DNA from: JALYTZ01 sp036559125
GTDB lineage: Bacteria > Vulcanimicrobiota > Vulcanimicrobiia > Vulcanimicrobiales > Vulcanimicrobiaceae
Length of the DNA stretch: 17,815 bases
NCBI GenBank assembly: GCA_036559125.1
Contig: DATBTT010000054.1
Location: 1-17,815, forward strand
Reading direction: 5' to 3'
This document shows positions 1-7,002 of this stretch, piece after piece. The position numbers were made by a program, and so were the translations under genes. Under the pieces are notes generated by a model. It was not told where the DNA came from. It made no database searches and saw nothing but the letters and a program-made list of their open reading frames with translations. Within the stretch, counting starts at the first letter, position 1. Each line of letters starts with the position of its first letter.

Positions 1-732
1 CGCGCTCTGGCTGCCGCAAGTACTGCCGACGTGTTGCGTTTGTGGCAGGGTCTCGGCTACAATTCGCGGGCGGTTCGCCTCAAACAAATTGCCGAAGCGG
101 TCATCGAACGATTCGCCGGCGTCATACCCGACGACGCGCAAACGTTGCGCGCCTTGCCGGGCATGGGGCCGTACACGGTGAGCGCATTGCGCGCGTTTGC
201 CTTCGATTGCGACGATGCCGCCACCGACGTCAACGTGCGTCGCGTCTGCCATCGGCTCTCGTACGGCGTCGAATATCCGGCGCGGGTTTCCGCGGCGCAA
301 CTCGATGTGGACGCACGCGCGTTGGTACCCGCCGGCCGGGGTCACGATTGGAACTCCGCGATGATGGATCTGGGCGCGACGATTTGCACCGCTCGCGCGC
401 CGAAGTGCCTGCTCTGCCCGCTCCAAACGGCGTGCGCCGCGGCTCCCATCGATCCGGCGCGCCTGGATATGCTGCGCAAGCAGCACGGACGCAAGCCTTC
501 TCCCCAAGAAGCGATGCCGTTCGAGCAGACCACACGCTTCGCTCGCGGCCGGATCGTCGACCGTTTGCGGGGGCTCCCCGCGGGTCAGCGCATCTCGCTG
601 CTCGAGTTGCACCGCGATATGCGCGAGGTGCTGCGCGAGCGTTCGCCCGAAGAGGTCGGCACCATCGTAGCGGCCTTGATGCGCGACGGATTGATAGAGG
701 AACGTAACGGCCTCCTCGCGCTGGTAGATTGA
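1..732 (+). CDS. mutY: A/G-specific adenine glycosylase MutY, 5'-truncated by the window edge
   Basis: MutY removes adenine mispaired with 8-oxoguanine or guanine in base-excision repair in the cytoplasm. The frame is open from base 1; the GTG at 31 lies inside the conserved LWQGLGY segment, so the true start is upstream of the window. Visible in order are the helix-hairpin-helix LPGMGPYT (bases 154-177), the catalytic Asp of the HhH-GPD fold in TDVNV (Asp codon 226-228) and a [4Fe-4S] loop with spacing C-x6-C-x2-C-x5-C (bases 388-435). The upstream catalytic Glu region is off the window. After the cluster there are only about 95 residues. They look like a small helical or winged-helix tail (ending near LMRDGLIEERNG) and not the NUDIX-like 8-oxoG recognition domain of E. 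coli MutY; a similar short tail is known to me from actinobacterial MutY proteins. Identification is secure; the tail interpretation is less so. Confidence 0.93.
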   Translation, partial: RALAAASTADVLRLWQGLGYNSRAVRLKQIAEAVIERFAGVIPDDAQTLRALPGMGPYTVSALRAFAFDCDDAATDVNVRRVCHRLSYGVEYPARVSAAQLDVDARALVPAGRGHDWNSAMMDLGATICTARAPKCLLCPLQTACAAAPIDPARLDMLRKQHGRKPSPQEAMPFEQTTRFARGRIVDRLRGLPAGQRISLLELHRDMREVLRERSPEEVGTIVAALMRDGLIEERNGLLALVD

Positions 733-798
733 GTCGAAGGCGCCGCGCGCCCGTGAACGAATCGAACCGCACTAGGCTCGATCGATGGTGGAGGTACC

Positions 799-2784
799 AT
801 GCGTTCTGCTTTTCTGTTAGTCGTCGCGCTAGCCGCGTCGACGATCGCACCGGCGGTCGCGCGCTCGATCGATTTTTCCGATTTACGGCATTTGGTCTCG
901 GTCAACGATCCGCAGCTTTCGCCCGACGGCAAGATGCTGGTCTACGTGCGTTCGACCGCCAACTACGACAAAGACCGGTCGCAGGCGGATCTCATGCTGA
1001 TGGACGTGCGAACGCGCCGGGCTCGACATCTGACATGGGATCGACGCGGTACGAGCCAGCCGCGATGGTCGCCGCAGGGCGATCGCATCGCGTTCACGGC
1101 GCTCGCGCCGGCCGTAAAGGGCGACGAACCAGAAGAACAACTTTTCGTCATGCCGATGAACGGCGGCGACGCCCACCAGATAACGTCGATAGCAACCGGA
1201 GTCGACGATTTTGCCTGGAGCCCGGATGGGACGCGCTTTGCGTTGGTCGTGCCGAACGAGAATCCGAATCAGAAGAAGATCGAAGCGCACGAAGATGCGT
1301 TCGAGGTCGGGAACAACGATTATCTGCACACTGCGACGGCGATGCCGTCGCACCTATGGACCGTCTCGGCCGGCGGCGGCGCTCCGCATCGTCTAACGAA
1401 CGGCTCGTGGAGCTTGGAAACCGTCGACCCGGGAGGCGGCTCGACGCCGTCGTGGTCGCGCGACGGCAAGACCATCGCGATCGTGCGTTTTCCGACGCCG
1501 CTGGTAGGCGACGCGCTGGGCACGCGAGTGGAATTAGTCGACGCCAAGACCGGCGCGATGCGGCAACTGACGCATAATAGCGGGCTCGAAAACGATCCGC
1601 TCTTCGCGCCGGTCGGCGATGCGATCGCGTACAACCGCAATACCAACGGCGACTACGCCAACGGCACGGCGGTCTACCTAACGCACCCAGGCGCGGCAGC
1701 TAGCGTCGACGTGCGGAGCAGCATCGATCGCGACATCGAGGCGAAGCTCTGGAGCGCGAACGGCAAGGCGCTATGGCTGGTCGGTCCCAACGGTCCTCGC
1801 ACGTCGCTTTGGTACCGGCCCGTGGACGCGACGGCGCGTGCCGTGGACCTGGGTGGCTTGACGGTGAGCCGGCCCGGGAACGTCGCGCTCACCGGCGCGC
1901 TGGTCTTCACCGCGACGCGATCCGATCGTCCGGGCGAGATATACATGCTTGCGTCGCCGGACGCCAAGCCGGTCGAGTTGACCGATGAAAATGCCGCGAT
2001 CGCGAAGTTGCAACTCGCTCGCGTCACGAGCGTCACGTGGAAGAACGACGGCTTTACCGAAGACGGCGTGCTAACCTACCCCCCATCTTTCAAGGCGGGG
2101 AAATACCCGCTCGTACTGCTCATCCACGGTGGCCCGCAATCTGCATCGCTGGAAGGTTGGAGCAGCCAGCGACAGCTTTTCGCGGCGCACGGCTACCTCG
2201 TTTTCGAGCCAAACTATCGTGGAAGCACGAATCTCGGCGATCGGTATCAGCATGCGATCGCGCGCGATGCAGGCGACGGGCCGGGCCGCGACGCGATGGC
2301 GGGCGTGGCCGCTGTCGAGAAACTGGGCATCGTCGACACGAGCCGCATCGGCATCTCGGGCTGGTCGTACGGTGGATACATGACGTCGTGGCTCATCGGA
2401 CACTATCACATCTGGAAGGCGGCGGTTTCAGGGGCCGCGCTCAACGATTGGTTCGACGATTACAACGTTGCGTTCTACGTGAACCTGGACGTGCCGTTCT
2501 TCGGCGGGTCGCCGTGGAATCCAAAATACACGGCGATGTGGCGCGAGCAATCGCCGATCACGTACGCGCCGCAGATTACGACGCCGACGCTCATTATGGG
2601 GGATATCGGCGACAACAACGTGACGATCACCAACTCGTTCAAGATGTATCACGCGCTCAAAGACAACGGCGTGCCGGTGCAGTTCGTCGCGTATCCCGTT
2701 CACGGCCATTTCCCAACCGACCCGGTCCGATCCGAAGACGTTACACGCCACTGGATCGGCTGGCTCGACAAGTACTTGAAGTAA
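799..2784 (+). CDS. Secreted S9-family peptidase (prolyl oligopeptidase / acylaminoacyl-peptidase type), first of a tandem pair
   Basis: A 661-residue serine peptidase of the POP family, expected to cleave short peptides outside the cytoplasm. The ATG is preceded by GGAGG at 790-794, 4 bases away. Residues 1-22 form a Sec signal peptide (MRS, hydrophobic core, APAVA). Residues about 35-390 hold repeated beta-propeller (PD40/WD40-like) motifs such as LSPDGK, WSPQGD and WSPDGT. The C-terminal alpha/beta-hydrolase domain (about 410-661) carries the nucleophile elbow GWSYGG (Ser523), the acid Asp605 in GDNNV and the base His637 in YPVHGH. His635 is two residues earlier, but His637 aligns with the family's GH. 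The acid loop reads DNNVTI and not the common D-x-RVP. A 27-residue block around the serine is identical to the next gene. Length is normal for the family. Substrate specificity (dipeptidyl, acyl-aminoacyl or oligopeptide) cannot be read from the sequence. Confidence 0.9.
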   Translation: MRSAFLLVVALAASTIAPAVARSIDFSDLRHLVSVNDPQLSPDGKMLVYVRSTANYDKDRSQADLMLMDVRTRRARHLTWDRRGTSQPRWSPQGDRIAFTALAPAVKGDEPEEQLFVMPMNGGDAHQITSIATGVDDFAWSPDGTRFALVVPNENPNQKKIEAHEDAFEVGNNDYLHTATAMPSHLWTVSAGGGAPHRLTNGSWSLETVDPGGGSTPSWSRDGKTIAIVRFPTPLVGDALGTRVELVDAKTGAMRQLTHNSGLENDPLFAPVGDAIAYNRNTNGDYANGTAVYLTHPGAAASVDVRSSIDRDIEAKLWSANGKALWLVGPNGPRTSLWYRPVDATARAVDLGGLTVSRPGNVALTGALVFTATRSDRPGEIYMLASPDAKPVELTDENAAIAKLQLARVTSVTWKNDGFTEDGVLTYPPSFKAGKYPLVLLIHGGPQSASLEGWSSQRQLFAAHGYLVFEPNYRGSTNLGDRYQHAIARDAGDGPGRDAMAGVAAVEKLGIVDTSRIGISGWSYGGYMTSWLIGHYHIWKAAVSGAALNDWFDDYNVAFYVNLDVPFFGGSPWNPKYTAMWREQSPITYAPQITTPTLIMGDIGDNNVTITNSFKMYHALKDNGVPVQFVAYPVHGHFPTDPVRSEDVTRHWIGWLDKYLK

Positions 2785-2797
2785 CGAGGACGCGCAG

Positions 2798-4843
2798 ATG
2801 AAGTCGATAACGAACTTGCTTTTCGGGACGCTCGCCCTAACGATCGCTCTTGCCGCGTCTGCGGGGGTCTCGGCCGGCGCGCGCACGATCGGCCTCGACG
2901 ATCTCAAGGGGATCGTAGGGGTTTCGGACGCCCGGATATCGCCCGACGGAAAGACGATCGCCTTCGTCGTCTCGCGCGACGATTACAAGGCAGACCGTTC
3001 GGCGCGCGCGCTGATGCTCTACGACCTCGCCACAGGCTCGCAGCGCAGCCTCACCTACGATCGCCGCGGCCTCGGAAATCCCGCCTGGTCTTCCGACGGC
3101 ACGCGCATCGCTTTTCTGGCGCTCGCCGGCGCCGGCAAGGAACAGCGCGAGCAAGTTTTCGTTCTCGACCTGCGTGGCGGCGACGCCGTTGCGATCACCA
3201 CCGCGCCTCTGGGTGTCGAGCAGTTCGCGTGGCGTCCCGACGGGAGCGCGATCGCGTACGTGACACCGGACGAGCCGAAGGATAAGAAGGCCATCGCACA
3301 CCATCTCGATGCGTTCGTCGTCGGCGATCAAGCGTACGACGAAAAGTCCGCGCCGACGCCCAATCATATTTGGCTGGCTCTTAGCGCCGCGGGCGCAACG
3401 ACGTGGACCACGCAACGATTGACCCAAGGAACGTGGAGCCTGCCATCGGCTCAGCCACCCGGACCGCCGGCTTCGCCGCTCTCGTGGTCGCCCGACGGGC
3501 GGTACGTCGCATTCGAGAAGATGCCCGATGCGCACGATGCGGACGCGTGGATGGGCGTCGCCGCAATACTCGACACGCAAACCAAAAACGTACGCGCACT
3601 GACGGCACACGGCAAGTACGAAAGCGTGCCGCAGTTTTCGCCCGACGGCGAGCAGATTTCGTATTGGTATCCGTTCGATGGCGATCCGGCTGCGGAAAAC
3701 GACATCTCAATTGCGCCCGCGAGCGGCGGCGACGGAACCGACGTTACGGCAAAGGACGTCGACCGCAACGTGGTTCGTGCGGTGTGGATGCCGGATTCCA
3801 AATCGCTGTTGCTGGCCGGACACAACGGCACCGACGCGGCCCTTTGGCTCAAACCACTCGATGGGACGGCGAAGGCTTTGGATCTCGGCGGCGTTCAACC
3901 GTCGGAGCCGTTTTGGTTTGACGGAAGCGTCGCAACCACCGGTGCGATCGCGTTTGCCGGCAGCCAGTCCAACCGGCCGTCGGAACTGTACTATCTATCA
4001 TCACCTGCGGCGAAGCCGAGGCGGTTGACGTCGTATAACGATACGGTCGCGAGCCTCGATCTTGGGAAAGTCGTGCCGATTTCGTGGAACTCCGAAGGTT
4101 TCGCGGAGGATGGCACTCTGACGTATCCCCCGGACTATTCGCCGGCGTCGGGAAAATCGTATCCGCTCGTTCTGGTCGTTCACGGCGGACCGGCGTCGGC
4201 GTCGATCCGCTCGTTCGACGCATTCAATCAGGTGCTGGCGGCGCGCGGGTGGATCGTCTTCAGCCCGAACTATCGCGGGAGCGATAATCTGGGAGAAAAA
4301 TACTGGTACGGGATCGTGAAAGACGCGGGCGCGGGACCCGGTCGCGACGTGATGGCCGGCATCGCCGCGGTCGAGGCGCAAAGCAAAATCGACGCATCCC
4401 GCATAGCCGTTTCAGGATGGTCGTACGGCGGTTACATGACCTCGTGGCTGATCGGTCATTATCACATTTGGAAAGCTGCGGTTTCCGGCGCTGCGGTCAA
4501 CAATCTCGTAGACGAATACAACCTCGGGGACGGTTCCGGCGCCGGCGAGGGGTTCCAGCTCGGAGGATCGCCGTGGGTCGGAAACGGGATGCAACTCTAT
4601 AGGGACCAATCGCCCATCACCTATGCGTGGCAAATCGACACGCCGACGCTGATCATGAGCGACACCGGCGACGCGCGCGTGCCGATAACGCAGTCGTACG
4701 AAATGTATCACGCGCTGAGGGATCATCACGTCCCCGTGCGATTTTTCGCATATCCCGTTGCGGGACATCATCCCGGCGATCCCGTGCGCCGGCTCGACGT
4801 CGATCGGCGCTGGGTCGACTGGCTGGCACACTATCTGAAATAG
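2798..4843 (+). CDS. Secreted S9-family peptidase, second of the tandem pair
   Basis: A 681-residue paralog of the preceding gene, starting 13 bases after its stop with GAGGA at 2786-2790 (7 bases upstream of the ATG), so the two are almost certainly co-transcribed. The N-terminus is a Sec signal peptide (MKSITN, then an Ala/Leu-rich core ending near VSAGA). Beta-propeller motifs follow (ISPDGK, WSSDGT, WSPDGR, FSPDGE). The hydrolase domain has GWSYGG (Ser542), Asp625 in GDARVP, which is the canonical acid loop, and His657 in YPVAGH, so the catalytic triad is complete. Compared with its neighbour it has a short insertion after the YNLGD region (about residues 575-585) and otherwise the same plan. 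The pair may split substrates. No lipobox is seen, so the product is probably periplasmic or secreted. Confidence 0.9.
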   Translation: MKSITNLLFGTLALTIALAASAGVSAGARTIGLDDLKGIVGVSDARISPDGKTIAFVVSRDDYKADRSARALMLYDLATGSQRSLTYDRRGLGNPAWSSDGTRIAFLALAGAGKEQREQVFVLDLRGGDAVAITTAPLGVEQFAWRPDGSAIAYVTPDEPKDKKAIAHHLDAFVVGDQAYDEKSAPTPNHIWLALSAAGATTWTTQRLTQGTWSLPSAQPPGPPASPLSWSPDGRYVAFEKMPDAHDADAWMGVAAILDTQTKNVRALTAHGKYESVPQFSPDGEQISYWYPFDGDPAAENDISIAPASGGDGTDVTAKDVDRNVVRAVWMPDSKSLLLAGHNGTDAALWLKPLDGTAKALDLGGVQPSEPFWFDGSVATTGAIAFAGSQSNRPSELYYLSSPAAKPRRLTSYNDTVASLDLGKVVPISWNSEGFAEDGTLTYPPDYSPASGKSYPLVLVVHGGPASASIRSFDAFNQVLAARGWIVFSPNYRGSDNLGEKYWYGIVKDAGAGPGRDVMAGIAAVEAQSKIDASRIAVSGWSYGGYMTSWLIGHYHIWKAAVSGAAVNNLVDEYNLGDGSGAGEGFQLGGSPWVGNGMQLYRDQSPITYAWQIDTPTLIMSDTGDARVPITQSYEMYHALRDHHVPVRFFAYPVAGHHPGDPVRRLDVDRRWVDWLAHYLK

Positions 4844-4881
4844 CATCGGCCGCGCAGAGCGTACCGTAGGACTCCCGGCTC

Positions 4882-4911
4882 TTGCGAAGACGACGGTGAC
4901 GCTTCTATGCT
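4882..4911 (+). promoter_or_regulatory. Weak candidate promoter for the methyltransferase-nth unit
   Basis: TTGCGA at 4882-4887 and TATGCT at 4906-4911 are 18 bases apart, each matching four of six consensus bases. Transcription would start around 4918, just ahead of the GAGGAG ribosome site. It lies in the 90-base gap after the peptidase pair, which otherwise shows nothing clear, not even a terminator hairpin. This is pattern matching only. Confidence 0.25.
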
Positions 4912-4921
4912 GACCTCACAC

Positions 4922-4927
4922 GAGGAG
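4922..4927 (+). promoter_or_regulatory. Ribosome binding site that decides the methyltransferase start
   Basis: GAGGAG lies 6 bases before the ATG at 4934. The earlier in-frame ATG at 4907 has no comparable site and overlaps the candidate -10 box, so 4934 is preferred. Confidence 0.6.
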
Positions 4928-4933
4928 ACGCGG

Positions 4934-5761
4934 ATGACGTTAACCAAGGCACAGCAGCGCCAAGAGTTCCTATTTACTTCGAGCGCTTTGCCCGCTGCGT
5001 ATCACGCGTGTCTAGGTCCGCGTTTATTCCGTCCGTGGGCGCACATGCTGTTGGAATCGTTGCGGCCGCTTAAGAACATGGCGCTGCTGGACGTGGCGTG
5101 CGGTCCGGGAACGGTCGCGGGGCTCGCGCACGCACGCATAGGACCACACGGCCGCGTTGTTGGCACAGACTCCAGCGTCGCGATGCTCGAGTTCGCGCGA
5201 ACCAGCAATCCGGAAATTGAATACATCGAGGCCGATGCGGAGCATCTCCCGTTTGGGGATCGCGCTTTCGACATCGTAACCTGTCAGCAAGGTTTGCAAT
5301 TCTTCGTCGATTCAAGTGCCGCCGTCGCCGAGATGTATCGAGTGCTTCGGCCGGGCGGCCACGTTGGCATCGCGGTGTGGTCGTCGATCGACGAGTGCGA
5401 GGCTTTCGAAATACTGTGTTACGCCCTACGCGCCGGTGCTTGCGAAGACGCCGCCGAACTGATGTCGGCGCCGTTCGCGTACGGGGAGAGCGAACGGCTG
5501 GCCGACGACGTACGGCGCGCCGGGTTCGTCGCGGCCGACGTATCTATCGCCCGGCTTCCACTGGTGTTCGAAGGCGGCGTCGCTCAGGCGGTTGGGAGTA
5601 TCTACTCGACGCCGGCGTGCGTGACGTTCGAGGGGTGCACGGCGGCGCAGCGAAAAGCCTACGAACTGACCGCGACCACTCGTTTCAAAGAACACCTCAT
5701 AGGACAGGTCGTTCATACGATGATGACGTCGCGCATCGTATCCGCCGCTCGCCCGAACTAG
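4934..5761 (+). CDS. Class I SAM-dependent methyltransferase (UbiE / Methyltransf_11 type)
   Basis: A 275-residue cytoplasmic methyltransferase. The SAM-binding motif I is LDVACGPG (Asp53), followed by the acidic strand end GTDSS that usually contacts the SAM ribose. Then come the motif EADAEHLPF with FDIVTC, and the post-motif YRVLRPGGHVGIAVWS, all typical of the UbiE/COQ5-like Methyltransf_11 family. The C-terminal ~110 residues (from about 165) probably form the substrate part and show nothing I can assign. The acceptor is unknown; family members methylate quinones, small metabolites, lipids or antibiotics. The start at 4934 is chosen from the GAGGAG site; the ATG at 4907 would add nine residues. 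The gene lies between the S9 pair and nth, 18 bases upstream of nth and in the same frame, which suggests co-transcription but no shared function. Confidence 0.82.
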   Translation: MTLTKAQQRQEFLFTSSALPAAYHACLGPRLFRPWAHMLLESLRPLKNMALLDVACGPGTVAGLAHARIGPHGRVVGTDSSVAMLEFARTSNPEIEYIEADAEHLPFGDRAFDIVTCQQGLQFFVDSSAAVAEMYRVLRPGGHVGIAVWSSIDECEAFEILCYALRAGACEDAAELMSAPFAYGESERLADDVRRAGFVAADVSIARLPLVFEGGVAQAVGSIYSTPACVTFEGCTAAQRKAYELTATTRFKEHLIGQVVHTMMTSRIVSAARPN

Positions 5762-5779
5762 GAGCGCAAAAGACCCTTC

Positions 5780-6469
5780 GTGCAGATCCCTTTCCCGCAC
5801 AAAAAAGTAACCAAAAAGGTCGCTTTCGACGAACTCGCCATTCTCGAGGGTCGTTATCCCAACGCCGTTACGGCCTTGCAGTATCGCAATCCGTACGAAC
5901 TGCTCGTTGCGGTCATTTTGTCGGCGCAGTGCACGGACGCGCGCGTGAACCTGACTACGCCGATTTTATTCGCGAAATACCCGACCGCGGCCAAACTTGG
6001 AGCGGCCAAACAAGAAGACGTCGAAAAAATCATCAAATCGTGCGGTTTCTTTCGTATGAAGGCGAAGAACATCATCAGCGCCTCGCGCGATCTAGCGCAG
6101 CAGCACGACGGCGAAGTACCGCGCGAACGCGAGTTGCTCGAAGCGCTCCCGGGCGTGGGGCGCAAGACCGCCGCCGTCGTGATGTCCGTCGTCTTCGAGG
6201 AAGCGGCATTTGCCGTCGATACGCACGTGTTTCGAGTCACGCACCGATTGGGCCTGACGCTTGCCACCACGCCGCGAGGCGTAGAAGAAGACGTTACGAA
6301 ACTCGTGCCGCGCGAGAAATGGCGCCACGCGCATCACTGGTTGATCTTGCACGGCCGCGAGATTTGTAAGGCGCCGACACCGCTATGCGGAAACTGTCCC
6401 GTCAACCAGCTTTGCCCGACGCCGAAAATAATCGAGAAGCTTAGAACTGCAAAGGCCCGGAGCCGCTGA
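5780..6469 (+). CDS. nth: Endonuclease III (DNA glycosylase / AP lyase)
   Basis: A 229-residue bifunctional glycosylase that removes oxidised pyrimidines and nicks abasic sites in base-excision repair. The HhH motif LPGVGRKT contains the Schiff-base lysine Lys129, and the catalytic Asp147 lies in VDTHV; the 18-residue spacing equals that of E. coli Nth (Lys120, Asp138). The [4Fe-4S] loop is Cys196, Cys203, Cys206 and Cys212 (C-x6-C-x2-C-x5-C). The substrate-wedge region LLVAVILSAQCTD is also present. GTG at 5780 is the only plausible start after the in-frame stop of the upstream gene at 5759-5761; the nearest purine-rich sequence (AGGAG, 5760-5764) is rather far at 15 bases, so translation may depend on the upstream gene. 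The last 29 bases overlap the 3' end of the minus-strand gene that follows. Confidence 0.95.
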   Translation: MQIPFPHKKVTKKVAFDELAILEGRYPNAVTALQYRNPYELLVAVILSAQCTDARVNLTTPILFAKYPTAAKLGAAKQEDVEKIIKSCGFFRMKAKNIISASRDLAQQHDGEVPRERELLEALPGVGRKTAAVVMSVVFEEAAFAVDTHVFRVTHRLGLTLATTPRGVEEDVTKLVPREKWRHAHHWLILHGREICKAPTPLCGNCPVNQLCPTPKIIEKLRTAKARSR

Positions 6470-6959
6470 GATGCGGGGGCCGCGGCAGTTCCGCGTCTTG
6501 TGCGATGCGCTTGAGTAACGCCGAAGGCGTGAGCCGTTCCCCGTATCCGGCTTCGGTCGATATTTTGGATAGATTGATCAACGACGGGATGGTCGCGTCG
6601 GGATCGAACTGATACTCGCCGTCGAAGTCGAGCCCCTCGATGCGCACCAGCTGTTGTACTTCGTCCAGATCGAGCCCGACGCGTTTTTCGCCAAATCGCA
6701 AACGGATTCGAAGTGGTCGCTTGAGCCGGATGAACTTCACGCCCGTTCGCTCGCCTAGAATGGAATTCAAGCGCTTCACCGAGACTTGCAGTGCAGTCGC
6801 GAAAGCTTCGAGCGAGGTCTCGGTGTCCTCGAATGCATTGGGGACCAGCGGCGTTGCCGAGTCCACGGCCGCTTCGATGTCGCGGCGAGCGCGGATACGG
6901 GTGGCCGCTGCAACGATCGGGTTCTGGTTGGTGAATTTCTCGTCAAACGGGTCGGGCAT
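6441..6959 (-). CDS. Uncharacterised 172-residue protein with an HTH-like segment
   Basis: I do not recognise this family. The frame is open across its whole length, it fills the space between nth and the DPP4-like gene, and no better + strand frame exists, so I take it as real. The ATG (complement of 6957-6959) has only a weak ribosome site (TAGG close by, GGGAG about 16 bases away). No signal peptide or membrane segment is visible. Residues about 48-75 (SLEAFATALQVSVKRLNSI, then LGERTG) have the rhythm of an AraC/XRE-type helix-turn-helix, followed by a basic, beta-like stretch (FIRLKRPLRIRLRFG) and an acidic one (LDLDEVQQL). The C-terminal third is helical with a Pro-rich end. It could be a small DNA- or nucleic-acid-binding protein, but that rests on pattern alone. 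It overlaps nth by 29 bases tail to tail and diverges from the next gene with only 43 bases between starts. Confidence 0.6.
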   Translation of the reverse strand: MPDPFDEKFTNQNPIVAAATRIRARRDIEAAVDSATPLVPNAFEDTETSLEAFATALQVSVKRLNSILGERTGVKFIRLKRPLRIRLRFGEKRVGLDLDEVQQLVRIEGLDFDGEYQFDPDATIPSLINLSKISTEAGYGERLTPSALLKRIAQDAELPRPPHLSGSGPLQF

Positions 6960-7002
6960 CGCCTACAGTATTCGCTCCCGGCTTCGGTGAAGTCCGCTTG
7001 CT

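Noticed and set aside
230..850. Long minus-strand frame of 206 residues over the mutY end.
   Set aside because: It is Arg-rich shadow coding opposite a clear MutY and crosses into the next gene's signal peptide. Such antisense frames are common throughout this GC-rich window.
2798..3610. Long minus-strand frame inside the second S9 gene.
   Set aside because: It has low-complexity Arg/Ala composition and no motifs, and it lies wholly opposite a well-supported gene.
5759..5780. Possible stop-codon readthrough joining the methyltransferase to nth, since both are in the same frame.
   Set aside because: Each is a complete, normal-length protein, there is a plausible GTG start for nth, and no recoding signal is visible around the TAG. 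Frame agreement occurs by chance one time in three.
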